Positions 1-52,547 of a DNA stretch of 64,000 nucleotides are shown one piece after another. Made by a program: the position numbers and the translations under genes. Source of the stretch: Takifugu bimaculatus (Eukaryota > Chordata > Actinopteri > Tetraodontiformes > Tetraodontidae). The DNA is taken from positions 12,996,142 to 13,060,141 of the forward strand of contig CP034991.1 in NCBI GenBank assembly GCA_004026145.2. The letters run 5' to 3'. The notes under the pieces were generated by a model. The model was not told where the DNA came from. It saw nothing but the letters and a program-made list of their open reading frames with translations, and did no database searches. Each line of letters starts with the position of its first letter. The first letter of the stretch is position 1.

Positions 1-2352
1 AGACAGGAACCTGCTCTCCTCCCAGTTAGGACTTTAATTGGACGATGAGAGGTGTCCACAGGCCCTCTGAGGATGTTTTGTGTGTGTGCATGTGTGTGTG
101 TCAGTGTTTCGATTTTCTCGCAGCGTCCCCCTCTCTCTTGAAGGCGGAGGTGTCGCCATGGTTAAGGTTGCCGTCGGTGACAGGACAGCAGCTGCTCTCT
201 CGTCCCTTTTCTCTCTCTCTGTCTCTCCCTCTTCAGTGGTCCGGATGAAGGAAACTCAGGGGAAATCATCACTATGTTTACTCCCACCTCCCACCACCAC
301 GCCACCCACTATCCCCGTCCCACCACCCCCTGTTGTCTCCGAACCCCTCCCTCATCCCCATATCTCTGTTTTCCACCCCATGACGCTGGCTGTTAGACAG
401 ATAGACACCCCCCTCCCCAATTGTCTCTACTCTCTCTTGTAAATTTGTGACCTCCTCTAGCTTCTGAGGAGATGGGGGGTTGGGGGGGTGACTTGCAATT
501 GGTGCTGATATGAGAACGGGGGGTAGTAAAGGCCAGACAATTGCTGGTGAGGGATGCGAAAGAGAAGGATGAAGGGGCGAGGAGAGAAGAGGCCTTGAGA
601 GTGCGATCAATGCGATGTTCACCTGCCGTCCACCTCCCCAATTTAAAGAGAAGGAGCACTAACGATTTCCCCACATGGCTCCTCTGGACTGATGGAGGCA
701 GAGAGGAAAGGATACACAGAGAAAGTAGAAAAATTAGGCCTCTCTGCAGCAATGCATATAGATGGGAGAAGGTCGCTCAGAAAATTAGTTTTTAATGGTA
801 GAAAGCATGTAGTCAAAGCAGAAATGGGAGGAAAATGGAGCTGAAATGAGGCTTTTAATGCAGGAATGCATACAAAGGAGGGGGGGGGGGGTCTATTGTA
901 GGAATTTAGATTACAAAATATGAGAAAATAAACTTTATAGTAGATGAGTGAAAGAATGCACCTGGGGAATGCATCCTTGTGACGATATGTGTTTTACTGC
1001 AAACCAAAATGCTTGAAGATAGATGAAGTTTATCTGCTACCTCCCACTATGCAGGCAACTCAAAATGTCCACAAGCAGCACTGTTCTGGTGGCTTGGATC
1101 ACCCGTCAGTCAGTCAGTTGTCCCGTCACTTCTCTGTAGCATTTTTATCAACCCCATGCTTCTACACACTGTCGTGCTTCTCCAAACACTCACTGGTACA
1201 GGAGAATCCACATGCTGCTCAGGAATGGTCCTATCTTCACCTGCTGTCCCTTATATGGGTGTTTATTGGCTGAAAGGGTACAGGATTTTCATTGACAGCT
1301 GCAAATTATCGTGGAATATTTTTCAGTTGTATTATAAAATATAGTATTTTTTATATGCCTGTTAAATCCACACATGCGACATCATTTGCAAAGACGCCTG
1401 GCTGAAGGTCGGGCCTGCATGGACGTCTCTGTGAATGCAGATGTGCGATTCAGTACAGTCTCTGTCCCTCCTCAGTGCTGCGTCAATATGTCTCAGGTGC
1501 AAATGTCAGCTGATTCCTGGGTATTTCAGGTCCTGGAGGCCGTAGCGACTCAGAATTTGAATTGACCGTGTGTCATTGTCATAATATCAAAGCTACAATA
1601 AGACACACTGATACGTCTGTCTGCTCCTCCTCCTCCGCCTGCTCACGCTCTGACATGTGTGAGTATTCATGTTCCTGCTCTCCTGCCCTGACCTGTCAGC
1701 GCTGTCAATGATTGTTCTTCTCTCTAATTGCAGTCGAAGAGGAGGAACAAGAATGAGATGGAGGGACCCCTCAGCCCAGCGCTGTGACGGCGTGCAGAAG
1801 TAAGAGCACGATGGGTGCTGATCATGTGGTGTTTGACATCAGTAACTAGTTTTGCACCGACCAACACTGGGGAACTAGTGTTAGTATATAGTAATGTTTT
1901 ATAAAGTGAAGACATTTGAAAAAACAAAAGATTTCTGAATAATGAAGCATATGAAAATTATATTTTCAGTGTTTTTTTGTGACCCAGGTCCAAATGGGGA
2001 TTGAGGTTTTGTGTTTATGAGTATCTTGTACTGACACGCTTGCACATATTGATTCATTTTATGCGATTAATGGTAGCACGCCGCTCTGGTCCGCTGGTAT
2101 CAGACTGAATCCTGCTGTGCGTCATAGCTGCGGTGCAGTTTAGTCTGCCTTGTGTGCAGGTTCGCTGGTTGTTATCAGCGCTCCTCTCTGTCTCCCTGTC
2201 TGATGATGTGTTTGCTGTTGACCTTTAAACAACTCTGTCCCATCATCCTTCTCTTTGGAAAGCACACAGGGACGAACACACAAACACACCCACATGCATG
2301 CAAATGGGTTTCTGTTAGCACGACAACACACAGCCAACAAGTAAGAATATGA

Positions 2353-2361
2353 ACACACACG

Positions 2362-2396
<35 letters not shown>
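2353..2396. repeat. (CA)n microsatellite
   Basis: About 44 bases of nearly pure CA dinucleotide, slightly interrupted by GC at its left end. On the minus strand it translates into an artefactual Cys-Val repeat. Confidence 0.95.
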
Positions 2397-2398
<2 letters not shown>

Positions 2399-2571
2399 GT
2401 ACAAACACAAAGATGTGAACAAACGCAGACGCATCACTGTCTCAGCTTTGTTGGTAATGAGGCCTGTCATCCTTCCACACAGCCTCTCTCCCTTTTTCTT
2501 GCTCTCTTTCTTTTTTCATTGATCCACTAACAGATCCCCAATATAACACTTTTGCTGTGAGAGCCTCCTTT

Positions 2572-2603
2572 TCCTCCTCCTCCTCCTCCTCCTCCTCCTC
2601 CTC
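2572..2603. repeat. (TCC)n trinucleotide repeat
   Basis: About ten perfect TCC units. They read as poly-Ser on the plus strand and poly-Glu on the minus strand, but no flanking splice sites or conserved sequence support coding use. Confidence 0.9.
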
Positions 2604-3704
2604 TACCACCACCTCGACATGCATCCCTCCGGACCATTTAAAAACCCACCACCACTTTCTCTCTCTCCTCTCCTCCATCTCTTTCTGTCCGAGTCTCTCT
2701 ATCGCCTTCTATTTCTCTCCGCTGGCCTCGGACAGTCTTGTTATGTCTTCTGACAAACGGAGAAGAGGTTTCTCGGCGGCGTGCTGAGGAGAGGCGGCGG
2801 ATGGTTAAAGGTGGGAGTTTGTGCATCCGTGTCCATCTCACCTGCTCGTCTCGTTATAGAATAAGCTGAATCAAACACAGTACGTGCACCACTGTTAATG
2901 TTCATATATGATCAGGCACTGATTTTAAAGAATGCAAATTGGTTTATGTTCAGGCCACAGTGCGGCTTGTATTTTTAGTGTTGGAAGGGAACAAAGGGAA
3001 AGTTATAGGAGATCACAAATCCTGTTCTGAGCCATATTACAGATGCTGACTCTAAAGAATTTGAAGACTCACAGTCACAGTCGGTTTGTTGCTGTTATGT
3101 GTGAAAAGGGAAATAAAATTAGCCTTTCTGGTGGCATAAACCTGATGAGAACCAAATCCCGTCAAAAGCGTCGAGCTGCTTTTGCTGTTTTGACATTGAG
3201 TGAAAATCGGGATTATTAGTGTGATTCACAGAGATCTGACTTTTCAAAGGAGCGCGAGCGTTGATTTATTTCACTGTTCTATTTTGACTTCCTGTCTTCC
3301 TCTGGAGGTTTCTGTTCGGCTCTGACCTTTGTGTTCCAAGATGTTTTCCTCCCCTGTGTGTGGGTGAAGGTGTGTGTCTGTGTGTACGTGTTGTAGAAGA
3401 GGGGAAAACAAATCACCCGCTGTAGTTCTCATTAGCAGCAGTTTTGTGTCAGCGCTGAGAGATCAGTTGTCAGCTGGCGGCTTCCTTGGCAGCTTCACCT
3501 TTTACCAACGATAATTACATAGTTTAACGCCAGCATATCTCAAACTGTGGCTGTGGACCCAAAACAGGCCCAAATGTGACATAAAACCAGGACGCAGGAC
3601 AATACTGAGGACAAGGATCAAAGCCTTTATAGGAAGGAAGGAAACCTTCTGGAACCCTTTGAAAATAATACAAGACCACAGATGTATTTTTTTTTACCAG
3701 TGCA

Positions 3705-3710
3705 TTTATT
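3705..3710 (-). promoter_or_regulatory. Candidate polyadenylation signal for ppic
   Basis: TTTATT on the plus strand is AATAAA on the coding strand, about 930 bases beyond the ppic stop codon. It is the first canonical hexamer I noticed in that direction, so the 3' UTR may end just beyond it. No transcript evidence is available. Confidence 0.4.
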
Positions 3711-4639
3711 GTAGTAAAACAAACCTTTTGGCACTTTTTTTGTAGGTATAAAGAAGGAAAAGTGACCATCTATTATGTCCACTGAGGAAGACTGAAATGC
3801 TTCATTTAGATTGAAATGCTACCAGAGGTTTGAACCACCCGAAGTCACAAGATTAAAGAGAAGAAAACCATAAAAAAGACAAAAGATCAACTGTCAGAAT
3901 AAACATTAAGACTAGGAGACACTACAGCATTTTCCTTGAAATGACTGGCAGTGTGAACTAAGCAGGCGTAATTATGAACACTCATAAAGGGTTTAGTGGC
4001 GGTAACACAAAGTACAACATTTAAGATCATTACACTGACAATGGCAGCATTTTGAGCACTTCAATATTAATAACTGCATGTAGTTTTCCTCCTGTGATAT
4101 TCAATCTGCATGATTTTTGCATATGATTTAAAAAAGATAAATAAAGTGAGAAAATGGCACTTTCTTTGCATATGTTTGCAGAAGACAAAGCAGTTGGCAA
4201 TAAGAGGTGGAGGAGCTACACAATTCTGAAAGTGCAAGTTTGCATCATAATCCAAATCACAGTTTTGGTTTTAAATACAAAGTCAACCACATTATCAACA
4301 AGAGAACAACAGAATTGCCTTGTTCTTGTTTATGCTACAGTTAAATTTAAATTGTTTTGGTCTGCTTTTTGTTTTGAGGAAAATTCTTGGAAAACAACCA
4401 ACTCTAAAAATATTTCATCTCACACATAAAATATTTTTTTTCAATTCTTGGAAACATTATAAATGGTTGCATTTCTTTGCATTAATACCATCAGGCTTTG
4501 ATGACATCAAAAACATCCCAAGCAGCTTTTCCTGCATGCGAGTGTACAGCCATGCATGTATGAATTTGGCCACCACAGAAGTAAACTTGTAATCTGACGT
4601 TCCACAATAATCCTAATTTCTTTGTTCCAAGAGCACCGT

Positions 4640-6500
4640 TCACCAACCCTCTACCTCCACCACGAAGGGCTCTTTAACGTGGATCCTGCCGCTGTTGACG
4701 ATCACGCACTCGTTGTATGGCAGGTTCCTATCGTTGGTGTCTTGAAGCTCGACGGTGTGAAATACAGACTGTCAGACACAGAAGCATTCTCACTCAATTC
4801 TCGAGATCATTTAAATGTAATCCTTAATACATGCAGACCTATGTATCTCAGAAAAGTGTGAGGTATCAATCTTTAATGATGAGGTGTAATTAGTTTTAAT
4901 TGATTGACAATTTAATGCAAATCACCACCCCCTGCTGGCAGGAAGATGTATTACCTCTCAGACATGCGCAGGTTCTGAATGTAATTGGACTATTATGACA
5001 TCTATGTTCAGCTGACCTCATGCATGTGTGCACCTAGTTGGCAGCTTGCAATCGCCGTAAGTAGTTTTTGTCATAATGTTTCTCCATTAACCTTGCTGCT
5101 CTACTTAGAATAAAAACCCAAATTTTGCCGAGGCTCCACCCACCATCCCATCCAGAACTTTGCCAAATACCACATGTTTTCCATCCAGCCACGGTGCCTT
5201 GGTCGCCAGGATAAAGAACTGGGACCCGTTGGTGTCTGGACCGGCATTGGCCATGCTCACCTGGTAGGATCAAACACATGATTCTCCTTAATCAAAAATG
5301 GGGTAAATTTGGTTTGAGTCACCAATGGATGGAAATGTTTAATCCTGTTATCTGAGAGCATTCTCTCAGAACTCACCCAGCCTGCTCCGATATGCTTCAG
5401 CTTGAAGTTCTCATCTGCAAAAGTTGTCCCATAAATACTGTGACCTGTGCAGAAAAGGGAAATTAATTACAATCACAATAACTAATGGTGCGCTAATTTT
5501 CTTTTTCTAAAGTCTATTAAAATAACAAAAAACAACCAAGACATGCAGGTATTTCACCTCCACTTCCATCCCCAGCTGTGAAATCTCCTCCCTGGATCAT
5601 AAAATCCTTGATGACTCTGTGGAACTTGGTCCCCTTGTAACCATAACCTTTCTGTGGAGATGAGGAGGGAAATCACCAACAGCCAGCGGCATAAGGTTAC
5701 ACAACAATCAACCAAATAAACCAATCCATCCAAAATCAATTAGTCAATCAATCAACAAGCATAAAGCCACAATAAGCAATAAAAAGCCACCTACTTCTCC
5801 AGTTGCCAGGGCAACAAAGTTGTTGACAGTGAGTGGGACCACGTCTCCAAACAGACCGATGACGATCCGACCCACCTCGTGACCGGCCACGGTGACGTCA
5901 AAAAAGACCTGGACACAAACAAAGCTGATCGTCTGAATCAAAAGTGTCCGAAAACTTTGGATTTCGCTTTATGCTTTTTTTCCCCCTGATTATTCGTTAC
6001 ACTTTTAATTTGACCTCTTCGATCGATTTTGTTTTGTTAGAAGAGTTTTAATTGTTTTTAACCTGCAGGAATGCTAAATGAAACTACCCTGCTGCAGTCT
6101 TCATTATGGACATGAATGGAATTCCTTTTGTGTGTGCGCATCTGCGCGTGAACGGCCGAGAGCGAACGCGCTGCTTCATCGGAATGGACACGTGTGCAGC
6201 TGAACGTGCGTGCGGGAGGGGTAGAGCGGGTCTAGCGTGTTCTGGAAAGATCGGTGCGTAAATTTCTTGAGGTCCAGTCTTCCAAAACAAACATCCATAT
6301 CGTTTACAATCGCCACGTATGTGCACGTAGCGGTTCGCCGCACGAAGAGGACGGAGCAGCGTCGGATTCACGCACGCAGCAGCATCAGCACCCACCTTCT
6401 CAGTGACCTTCGGTCCTCTCCGCGGAGCCGCCGCGCCTGCGGATTGCAGACAGGCGGCAGAGACGCAGAGGACCGCAGGCAGGATCATCCGGAGTTCCAT
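4640..6500 (-). CDS. ppic: Peptidyl-prolyl cis-trans isomerase C (cyclophilin C), complete
   Basis: Six coding exons on the minus strand: 6396-6500, 5795-5908, 5558-5651, 5377-5444, 5144-5260 and 4640-4768. All junctions are GT-AG and stay in frame, giving 208 residues (human PPIC has 212). The start ATG at 6500 has a strong context (A at -3, G at +4). Residues 1 to about 24 form a hydrophobic signal peptide, so the protein enters the ER/secretory pathway. The cyclophilin fold follows. Catalytic and cyclosporin-binding positions are present: FHRVIKDFMIQGGDF (exon 3), QFF and WLDGKHVVFG (exon 5). The C-terminus ends in Gly-Trp, as PPIC proteins end in Trp; it lacks the PPIB-type end. Known role of the family: prolyl-peptide bond isomerisation, aiding folding of secreted proteins. 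The gene is divergent from prdm6, as in mammals. It is intact, with no odd codons seen. Confidence 0.96.
4925..4938. promoter_or_regulatory. CTCF-like motif, one mismatch
   Basis: CCACCCCCTGCTGG in the last ppic intron differs at one position from the reverse form of the CTCF core (SYGCCMYCTRSTGG). Sequence match only. Confidence 0.25.
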
Positions 6501-6830
6501 GTTTAACCGGGGAGATCAGCGGGAGCAGGCCCCTGGTGCTGCAGGGAGTCACGGCGACGAGGTGGGGGGCGCGAAGGAGAGGAATTCACGAAGATTCGCA
6601 GCGGAGGGGCTGGTCGCGACGAACTGCGTCACCAAACCACGCCCATATGAACGTGGCCCCGCCCATGAAAGAAAAGAGAAAGCGAAAGTCATCGCGACTA
6701 TGTTATCTGATGTTAATCTAAGAATTCTCAATATGAATGAAATAAATGAATAAATTAAAATTAAGAGTTGGTTCCAGGGAGAACATGACTGCGTTTCCCC
6801 GCAGATCACGTGATTCGTCTGTAACGTCCC
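6501..6830 (-). promoter_or_regulatory. ppic promoter / 5' UTR, CpG-rich
   Basis: The bases around and upstream of the ppic start are rich in CpG, unlike the AT-rich flanks. A GC box (GGCCCCGCCC, 6655-6664), a second CACGCCC element near 6638-6644, and a palindromic E-box GATCACGTGAT at 6804-6814 are visible. No TATA box was recognised. The CpG-rich zone also extends leftward through exon 1 to about 6150. This is typical of a housekeeping-type promoter; the start site is not determined. Confidence 0.6.
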
Positions 6831-9800
6831 AGGGTGTAAAGAAAGGTTACCTGTTTCAGCCGACCTTTAACACCCTGAATTGATAGAAAGGTGTGTTTCC
6901 TCGTTTGTAGTAATAAGCAGAATGTTATAGCTGCCTGTCTGCCTGCACACACCTGAAGGAGCAGCTCAGCAGGACACCGGTACTGAATATAAAGGGGACA
7001 TTCAGCTCACATTTGATTTCCACATGAACAGTCCATACAGGCACAACAGCATCATTTAACTAAGCAAATAAAGCATTGCTTATTCAAATCATGTTGTACT
7101 TTTAACTGCAATATGTCAAGCTTCATGATCTTAACTGTAATATTTTCTTTACAATATTAACTCCTGTATTACTTCTCCTGCATTTGAGTTCTGGTAATTT
7201 TTGACGCTTCTATGACAAAAGAAAGAACATTCATGGTTTAAAATGTTTGTTTTTGATCCCTTGTTTTGTTAAATGACGGCATACTCACTCAATCTTGTCT
7301 CTCTAGGTGACGTGGTATTATAGAAAATTCAAGTCGCCGCTACAGCTAATATGCTGATTCCACGTACACTTTTGTTAAGATTTCTTTTTTCTTATTAAAC
7401 TCATGTAGTTTTATCTACCAATGGTGCTACTAAACTTATGTGGAACCATAGTGGGTCTACATGTCAATATATATTTCTAGCACTGGGAGAATCTATAATA
7501 AGCAGTTTTTGGCAAGAGAATGAAAGTAATTAATGAAGTCGGTAGACCAGGATCAGAGCTTTACAACACTTAACTGCATTAAAAACTCCTCAGTGGAGCT
7601 CAGCTTCAGCTGCAGGGAAATAAAGCTGAAAAAGAGAATATAAGTCCCTGCTGAATACATGTCTATAGAGATGAATTATAATAGTCAGCCTTCCGTGACC
7701 TTAACACCACAGCTGGGACACACACACAGACACACACAGAGTTATCGGCCTCCTGTCAAAGCAGGCCATCCATTCGTCTTTTCTTCCCGCCACCGGCCGA
7801 ATTAATTAAGCAGAAATGTAAACGTTTTAATTGAATGTCAAAGCAGGACCTTAACAACATGCTCCTATGTAAATGAAAGTGACACTGTTCTAAACCTGCA
7901 TGTTTATATCTACGAGAGTCTTTCCCAACAAGGTTAAGTGTGTGTAAACGAACAAGGGACATGCCAAAGTTTTAATTGAATTACCATCAGTTATGTGCTA
8001 ACTAACCCTGGTGGATTTAAACCTACTACATTCTTAATTAGTGCAAGGAACCAAACCTTTACATGCTGGTACTAGGTTTCTACACATTTATGTCTACAAA
8101 TTTATTTTGATTGATATTGTGTTCTGTTGTTTTATGCTAACACAAATGAACCACAACAGGAAGTAATAACACCCCTAAAATGCATATTGATATGGATGCA
8201 AAATATGGACTCAGTGGTTCCTGTTGGATACTGATGGTTCTTATGGTTGAACATACTTAGAGGCTCTTCTGTGGGGGCTCTGGGTTCAGCTGTGCCTCAA
8301 AAAATGCTGACATCAGTATCTGTACATTATGAACAGTGCTACAACGTTTGAGACCCAAACGGGCGCTCTGGAGCTCAGCAGCAAGGCGTGGGGGTCATGA
8401 TGGCTCTCTCTCTGTTGAGACTTATTTCTATTTTCTTCCTTAGACCAGCACGTTGAATATACATACATGACATACGATCATATAAGCACCAATTCTCAAG
8501 ATGTGGATCCAAATCCAAAGTGTGTAAACTGACATTTCTCCAACAGAACTGCAAAGGCACAAACAATCTGGCGGGCAGTTCAGAGATCTCTCTTGCATGT
8601 GGTCTCAGGGCTCATTTTTCACTTACAGTGCAACTGTTTGAATCGATTTCCATAATTTATTCAACTGTAAACTCATTTTAATGTTCCCTGTGTTTATGTG
8701 GAGTTTAAATGTAAACAGCAGCTCTGCAGCGCTCTCACGTGAAGAATACACCGCTTTGCTAAACCAACTCTTGTTAATATTGTGTTTTTCCCCCTTCCTT
8801 CAGCCGTCTAAATAATTAGCTTTTGTTGTAGAAAATGATGAATTTGGGCAGTTAATTTATTGATCGGCCGGCTCCTCCGATGTGCTTTGCTTTGGAAAGC
8901 CATTAATCAATGGATGAAAACACCTAATTCTCCGCCTGCTTGGATGTCCCCCCACCCCCTCATCTTTTATGCTTCTCAGATTATCCCCAGTTACAACATG
9001 GAGACGAGTTTAATTATGGACTAATGACGATAACGAGTGCGAGATGGAAAAATAATAGTTTTGGTACATTTAGAATAAAAAGGGGTCTAGCTAAAATTTT
9101 ATTTTTAAAAGGATTAATGCCTCCTAATCTCCATTATCAAATGAGTTACTGTGATTGCACTCTTAACATGTGGTAAAAATAACTTATAGAAGCATAATTC
9201 CTTATTGTCTGGCCTATATAAATACCTTTAATGTCATGTAAATAATTACTCTGCCATTGCTTGTTTCTAGTAAATGTTTGGTTTGTTTTTTAATTTGCTC
9301 AAACCTTTTGTGAGACTCTAACATATCCAAATTGGTTTGTCACACAAAAAGTCTCCATACTGAGAAAACACAGCTGCGGTCCAGTAATAAAGGTGTTTAA
9401 TAAAGATTTCACTGGGGATCTGCTGAAGACTGATGCTGTGGTTTCTGGAGCCACACAGCTAAAATGTCCTAAAAAGGCTAAATTTGTGAGCTCTGCTTTT
9501 CAGACATGCATTGTTTCCATTCGGCAACAGACGCTTCTGTTTCCACAGATATTAGAATTTTTATCAAAATGTATTATTACTCATTAAAGCATGCAGACCA
9601 AACATGTAAAATCTGTTTCAAGCTTTCAACCACTTCATGGTGCATTTTTAACTATTACCATTGAATGGGATGATATGATGAAAAGCTGGGATTTGGAATC
9701 CCAACCCTGTGGTTCCCCACTGACCACCGCTGGCCCTGATCCTGTGACGTCATGTCGTAGCTCCACATTCCACTTCCCTGAAAAAGTCGCTTCAAGCCGA

Positions 9801-9905
9801 CAAGAGTTCATTTTCAGACGCTTATGTTTGTGTTTTTGTTCTTTATCAATCCACCAGAGGTCCCAAGGATGACAAATGGGTCCTGTCAGGGCGACGCCAG
9901 TCATA

Positions 9906-9948
9906 ACACACACACACTCTCGCGCACGCATGCACACACACACACACG

Positions 9949-10000
<52 letters not shown>
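9906..10000. repeat. (CA)n microsatellite, imperfect left part
   Basis: About 95 bases of CA with CGCA and TGCA interruptions on the left and a pure CA run of roughly 45 bases on the right. Confidence 0.95.
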
Positions 10001-10002
<2 letters not shown>

Positions 10003-10017
10003 CACGGTTCCGTTTTT

Positions 10018-10062
10018 AGACATTTAGCTCAAGTTCTTATCCGGAGCAACTTACAATGACTG
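10018..10062. mobile_element. Teleost interspersed-repeat core fragment
   Basis: The phrase around CTTATCCGGAGCAACTTACA closely resembles the very common fish repeat core with CTTTTATCCAGAGCGACTTACA. It lies between CA and GT microsatellites, which often adjoin such elements. The assignment rests on memory of the repeat; no boundaries or target-site duplication were identified. Confidence 0.5.
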
Positions 10063-10093
10063 ATGTATACACACTGTATCCTTTACATGCCTC

Positions 10094-10135
<42 letters not shown>

Positions 10136-10164
10136 TGTGTGTGTGTATGAGTGTGTGTGCGCGC
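10094..10164. repeat. (GT)n microsatellite
   Basis: About 70 bases of GT with a few TTTG and TATG interruptions. It lies only about 95 bases from the CA run and in opposite phase, so the two runs could pair as a large imperfect hairpin. Confidence 0.9.
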
Positions 10165-11284
10165 ACACATGTCTGTGTTTGAAAGAAATAAAGAGAGAGT
10201 AGTAGATGGGTGGGAAAAGCTAGGGGTCATGGATAACAAGTCGGCCCTAGAAACACAATGAGTCTGGTTGTAATCAGTCTTATCAGTGCACGAGCACACA
10301 TACACACACAGAATTAAAGTGATAAAGAAGCTGAGGTGAGCTGACAGCAAACGACCACCTACAAGTGCAGTAATAATAACAAATGCTGTAATGATAATCT
10401 CAGCTGTACATTGACAAACGGGTTCAAAGTTCTCTGGATGATGAACGAATCGAAAGAAGAGGATGATGCAGGTCCTGAAAGAAAATACCCTCAAGTTTCC
10501 ATGAGAAGAGACCTCTTGTGGTCGTCATAGTAAATTCATGTTCTGTCTGTAAATTGATAGTGATGCACTTTTCCAGCTTGGCAAAAACTAAGGCCTCAAC
10601 CAGACTGCATAAATCCAATGAGATTACATTCTAATAATCCCCCCCGGCCCAGCATGCAGTCTTTGGTGATGACCACTGTCGCGATAGAGAGGCAGCTGGC
10701 AGTGTGAAGGACATGTTGTTCCACCTTTAACCCTTCCACTCCCCCATTAACACATATTCAGTCCATTGCTATCCAATAATCTGTCCACCAGTTTGAGCGT
10801 ACCTGTAGATTAAATGTTTCAAGGTGATAAACTGAAGGACGTGAGGCTTTATGTTTGGATTAACCAGAAAAGGCATCACGAAACATTAAAAACTCAGTCC
10901 CTAAATGCATAGAAATATGTTTTTAACTTTTTAGAAAATGCAGTGTTCTGTAAGGACAAATGACCAAATTATATCAGTTAGTCTCTGCTGTTGCTCTAGT
11001 ATCTGCAACAAGCAAGGTTGCCACGGAATTATAACTACTCTAATAATAGGGTTCTATCTTAGATCCAATCGACAAAATGTAAGATATCACTGCAGGAATC
11101 AAAGGCAGCCGTGTTGTCAGAACACACTGTTTACTTTTGCTTAATGTCAATAAAAAGCATTTAAATCTAATAAAATGGGAGAAAAGGAACAGGGATGGCC
11201 AACAGGAAGGCGGAAAACAGACCGGAATGTGAAAGTCAGAGAAAAGGGAAAAGGAGGAGAAACGATGGAGAAGTAGCAGAGGGA

Positions 11285-11526
11285 GAAATAATATGTGTGA
11301 ATTAGAGAGAGGAGGGGAAGAGAGAGAGCGAGAGGGGGTGGGGGAGAGAGACTGAGAGACAGAGGGAGAGAGAGCGCGCAGTGCCTCAGTAGTTTTGGCT
11401 ACGGATACGCTCGGCGCGCAGCGAAGTGTCCCGGCTCACCTCGATGGTTCAGCGCAGCCCGGAGGAGGGACGAGCCTTCCTGCCGGAAATCAGCACCGAG
11501 GAGCCGTCGTTCACGACCTGAGAGCA
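11285..11526 (+). promoter_or_regulatory. prdm6 promoter and non-coding exon 1
   Basis: A GA-rich tract (about 11289-11375) runs into a CpG-rich block with GGCGCGC elements. A consensus donor (AGCA|GTAAGC) lies at 11526/11527. The next acceptor is at 12516, just upstream of the prdm6 start, so this block is read as the 5' UTR exon preceded by the promoter. The CpG-rich sequence continues to about 11900 in intron 1. The transcription start is not fixed; the GA tract could lie inside or upstream of the transcript. Confidence 0.6.
11444..11521 (+). other. Upstream ORF in the prdm6 5' UTR exon
   Basis: ATG at 11444 (G at +4) opens a 25-codon frame ending in TGA at 11519-11521, five bases before the exon donor. 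It would be translated before the main start at 12533 if transcription begins upstream of 11444. Conservation is unknown. Confidence 0.4.
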
Positions 11527-12532
11527 GTAAGCCTCCTCAACAACTTATGCATTAAAGCCTAAGAAACGGATAGAGAAAATAACTAATGGAAAACACGGAC
11601 AAACGTCCAGGCGCTTTCTTTCCGCTGGCCGCTGCCTCTGTCCGGCCAGGGATCTATCACCGACCCGCTGATGGACCGGTCAAGACCGGTCCAGTCTATT
11701 AATTAAGGACTGAACTTTTTTTGAAAATGTATCTGTGGCGTTCTCGACTTTAGCTTGTAGTTTTGTTTCTTGGTTATTTGGTGCGGGTTTTTTCTGCGCT
11801 TCCCTTCTGGCGCGCTCCAAGGTTCGCAAAAGAGCGCAGCAGAGCCGGACTGACGTCGGAGGGTCAACCGGGCTGAAGTCACTGTTGTCCGTGGTTTTAT
11901 TGGCTGTAGCGAAGCGCAAACACGTCCTTCTTTCTGAAAGAATCCAACATTTTACCTTCTTTTTACGGGGGATTCTTGAGGTGCAAAAGATAAAATACAC
12001 TTTTATTTAAAAAATACCTATACATCCACATGTCCTCGAACTGGTCTACACGCTCTTTAAAAAATATTCCGACCAGAAGCAACCATCTCATCTTCAGCCT
12101 GTTGAAATGTCGACTTTAAATCCAATTGCTTATTTAAAATCTGAAGGCGCAGATTTAAGATTAAGACAATAACAGTGCATTTAAAAAAAAACCAAAAACC
12201 AAAAACGAGTTTCTGTGAGAAAAAGTTGCATGTGTGCAGGAAAAGACCAAAGACTTCAAGACCTAAAGGTTAAAAACTTGTCATGACCAATGCAAAGACC
12301 AGGGTGAAGTGAGCTGCTCATCAAAGGAAAAAATAGATATGCATAGCTGTGATTCATTCCAGGTACAATTTAAAATAAATCCAGCTTTACAGAGTCTCAC
12401 AAAATGCCCTGAAGTTCATTTTGTGTTTGCCTTTAACTGCAATATGAATCAAACTTTACAAGTTTGACTCCTGACGTGTGGCGTCGATGATGACTGTCTG
12501 ATCTGTCTCCCCTCAGCCGCCGGCGGGCAGCC

Positions 12533-52388
<39,856 letters not shown>

Positions 52389-52423
52389 CCCCTGACTGAG
52401 AACAACCCACTGGCACACACAAA

Positions 52424-52426
<3 letters not shown>

Positions 52427-52457
<31 letters not shown>
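52427..52457. repeat. (CA)n microsatellite in the prdm6 3' UTR
   Basis: About 15 CA units 40 bases after the stop codon. It is complementary to the GT run just upstream of exon 9, so the pre-mRNA could pair across the last exon. Confidence 0.9.
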
Positions 52458-52458
<1 letters not shown>

Positions 52459-52547
52459 TAAGGCAGCTAAATTTGAGATAGCTTTTCCTCCCTGTTTTTG
52501 GCTCCATCCACACCAGAACACCAGTTTTTCACATGAAATATACAGTG

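Larger units (their letters stand above)
1..3700. other. Region without a recognisable gene
   Basis: No coding exon could be tied to a known protein on either strand. The longest open frames here are proline-rich or microsatellite translations. A short exon-like segment with good splice signals lies at 1734-1799 but cannot be assigned. In mammals the neighbour on this side of PPIC is SNX24; its conserved C-terminal sequence was looked for by eye and not seen. Confidence 0.5.
6831..11280. other. ppic-prdm6 intergenic spacer
   Basis: AT-rich sequence with no recognisable exon. It contains the CA and GT microsatellites and an interspersed-repeat core listed separately. A stretch near 8790-9180 rich in TAAT/ATTA motifs could be conserved regulatory DNA. 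Confidence 0.6.

Noticed and set aside
80..442. 120-codon open frame with a proline-rich C-terminal half
   Set aside because: The sequence is low-complexity pyrimidine tract read as Ser/Pro/Thr, with no recognisable domain, and a competing frame of similar quality overlaps it.
2140..2408. Cys-Val-rich open frames on the minus strand
   Set aside because: They are translations of the (CA)n microsatellite; the same applies to the frames at 9635-10494 and 51825-52596.
6084..6395. 103-residue extension of the ppic exon 1 open frame
   Set aside because: The consensus donor GTGGGT at 6395 and the exact continuation of the cyclophilin sequence in the next exon show it is intron read-through.
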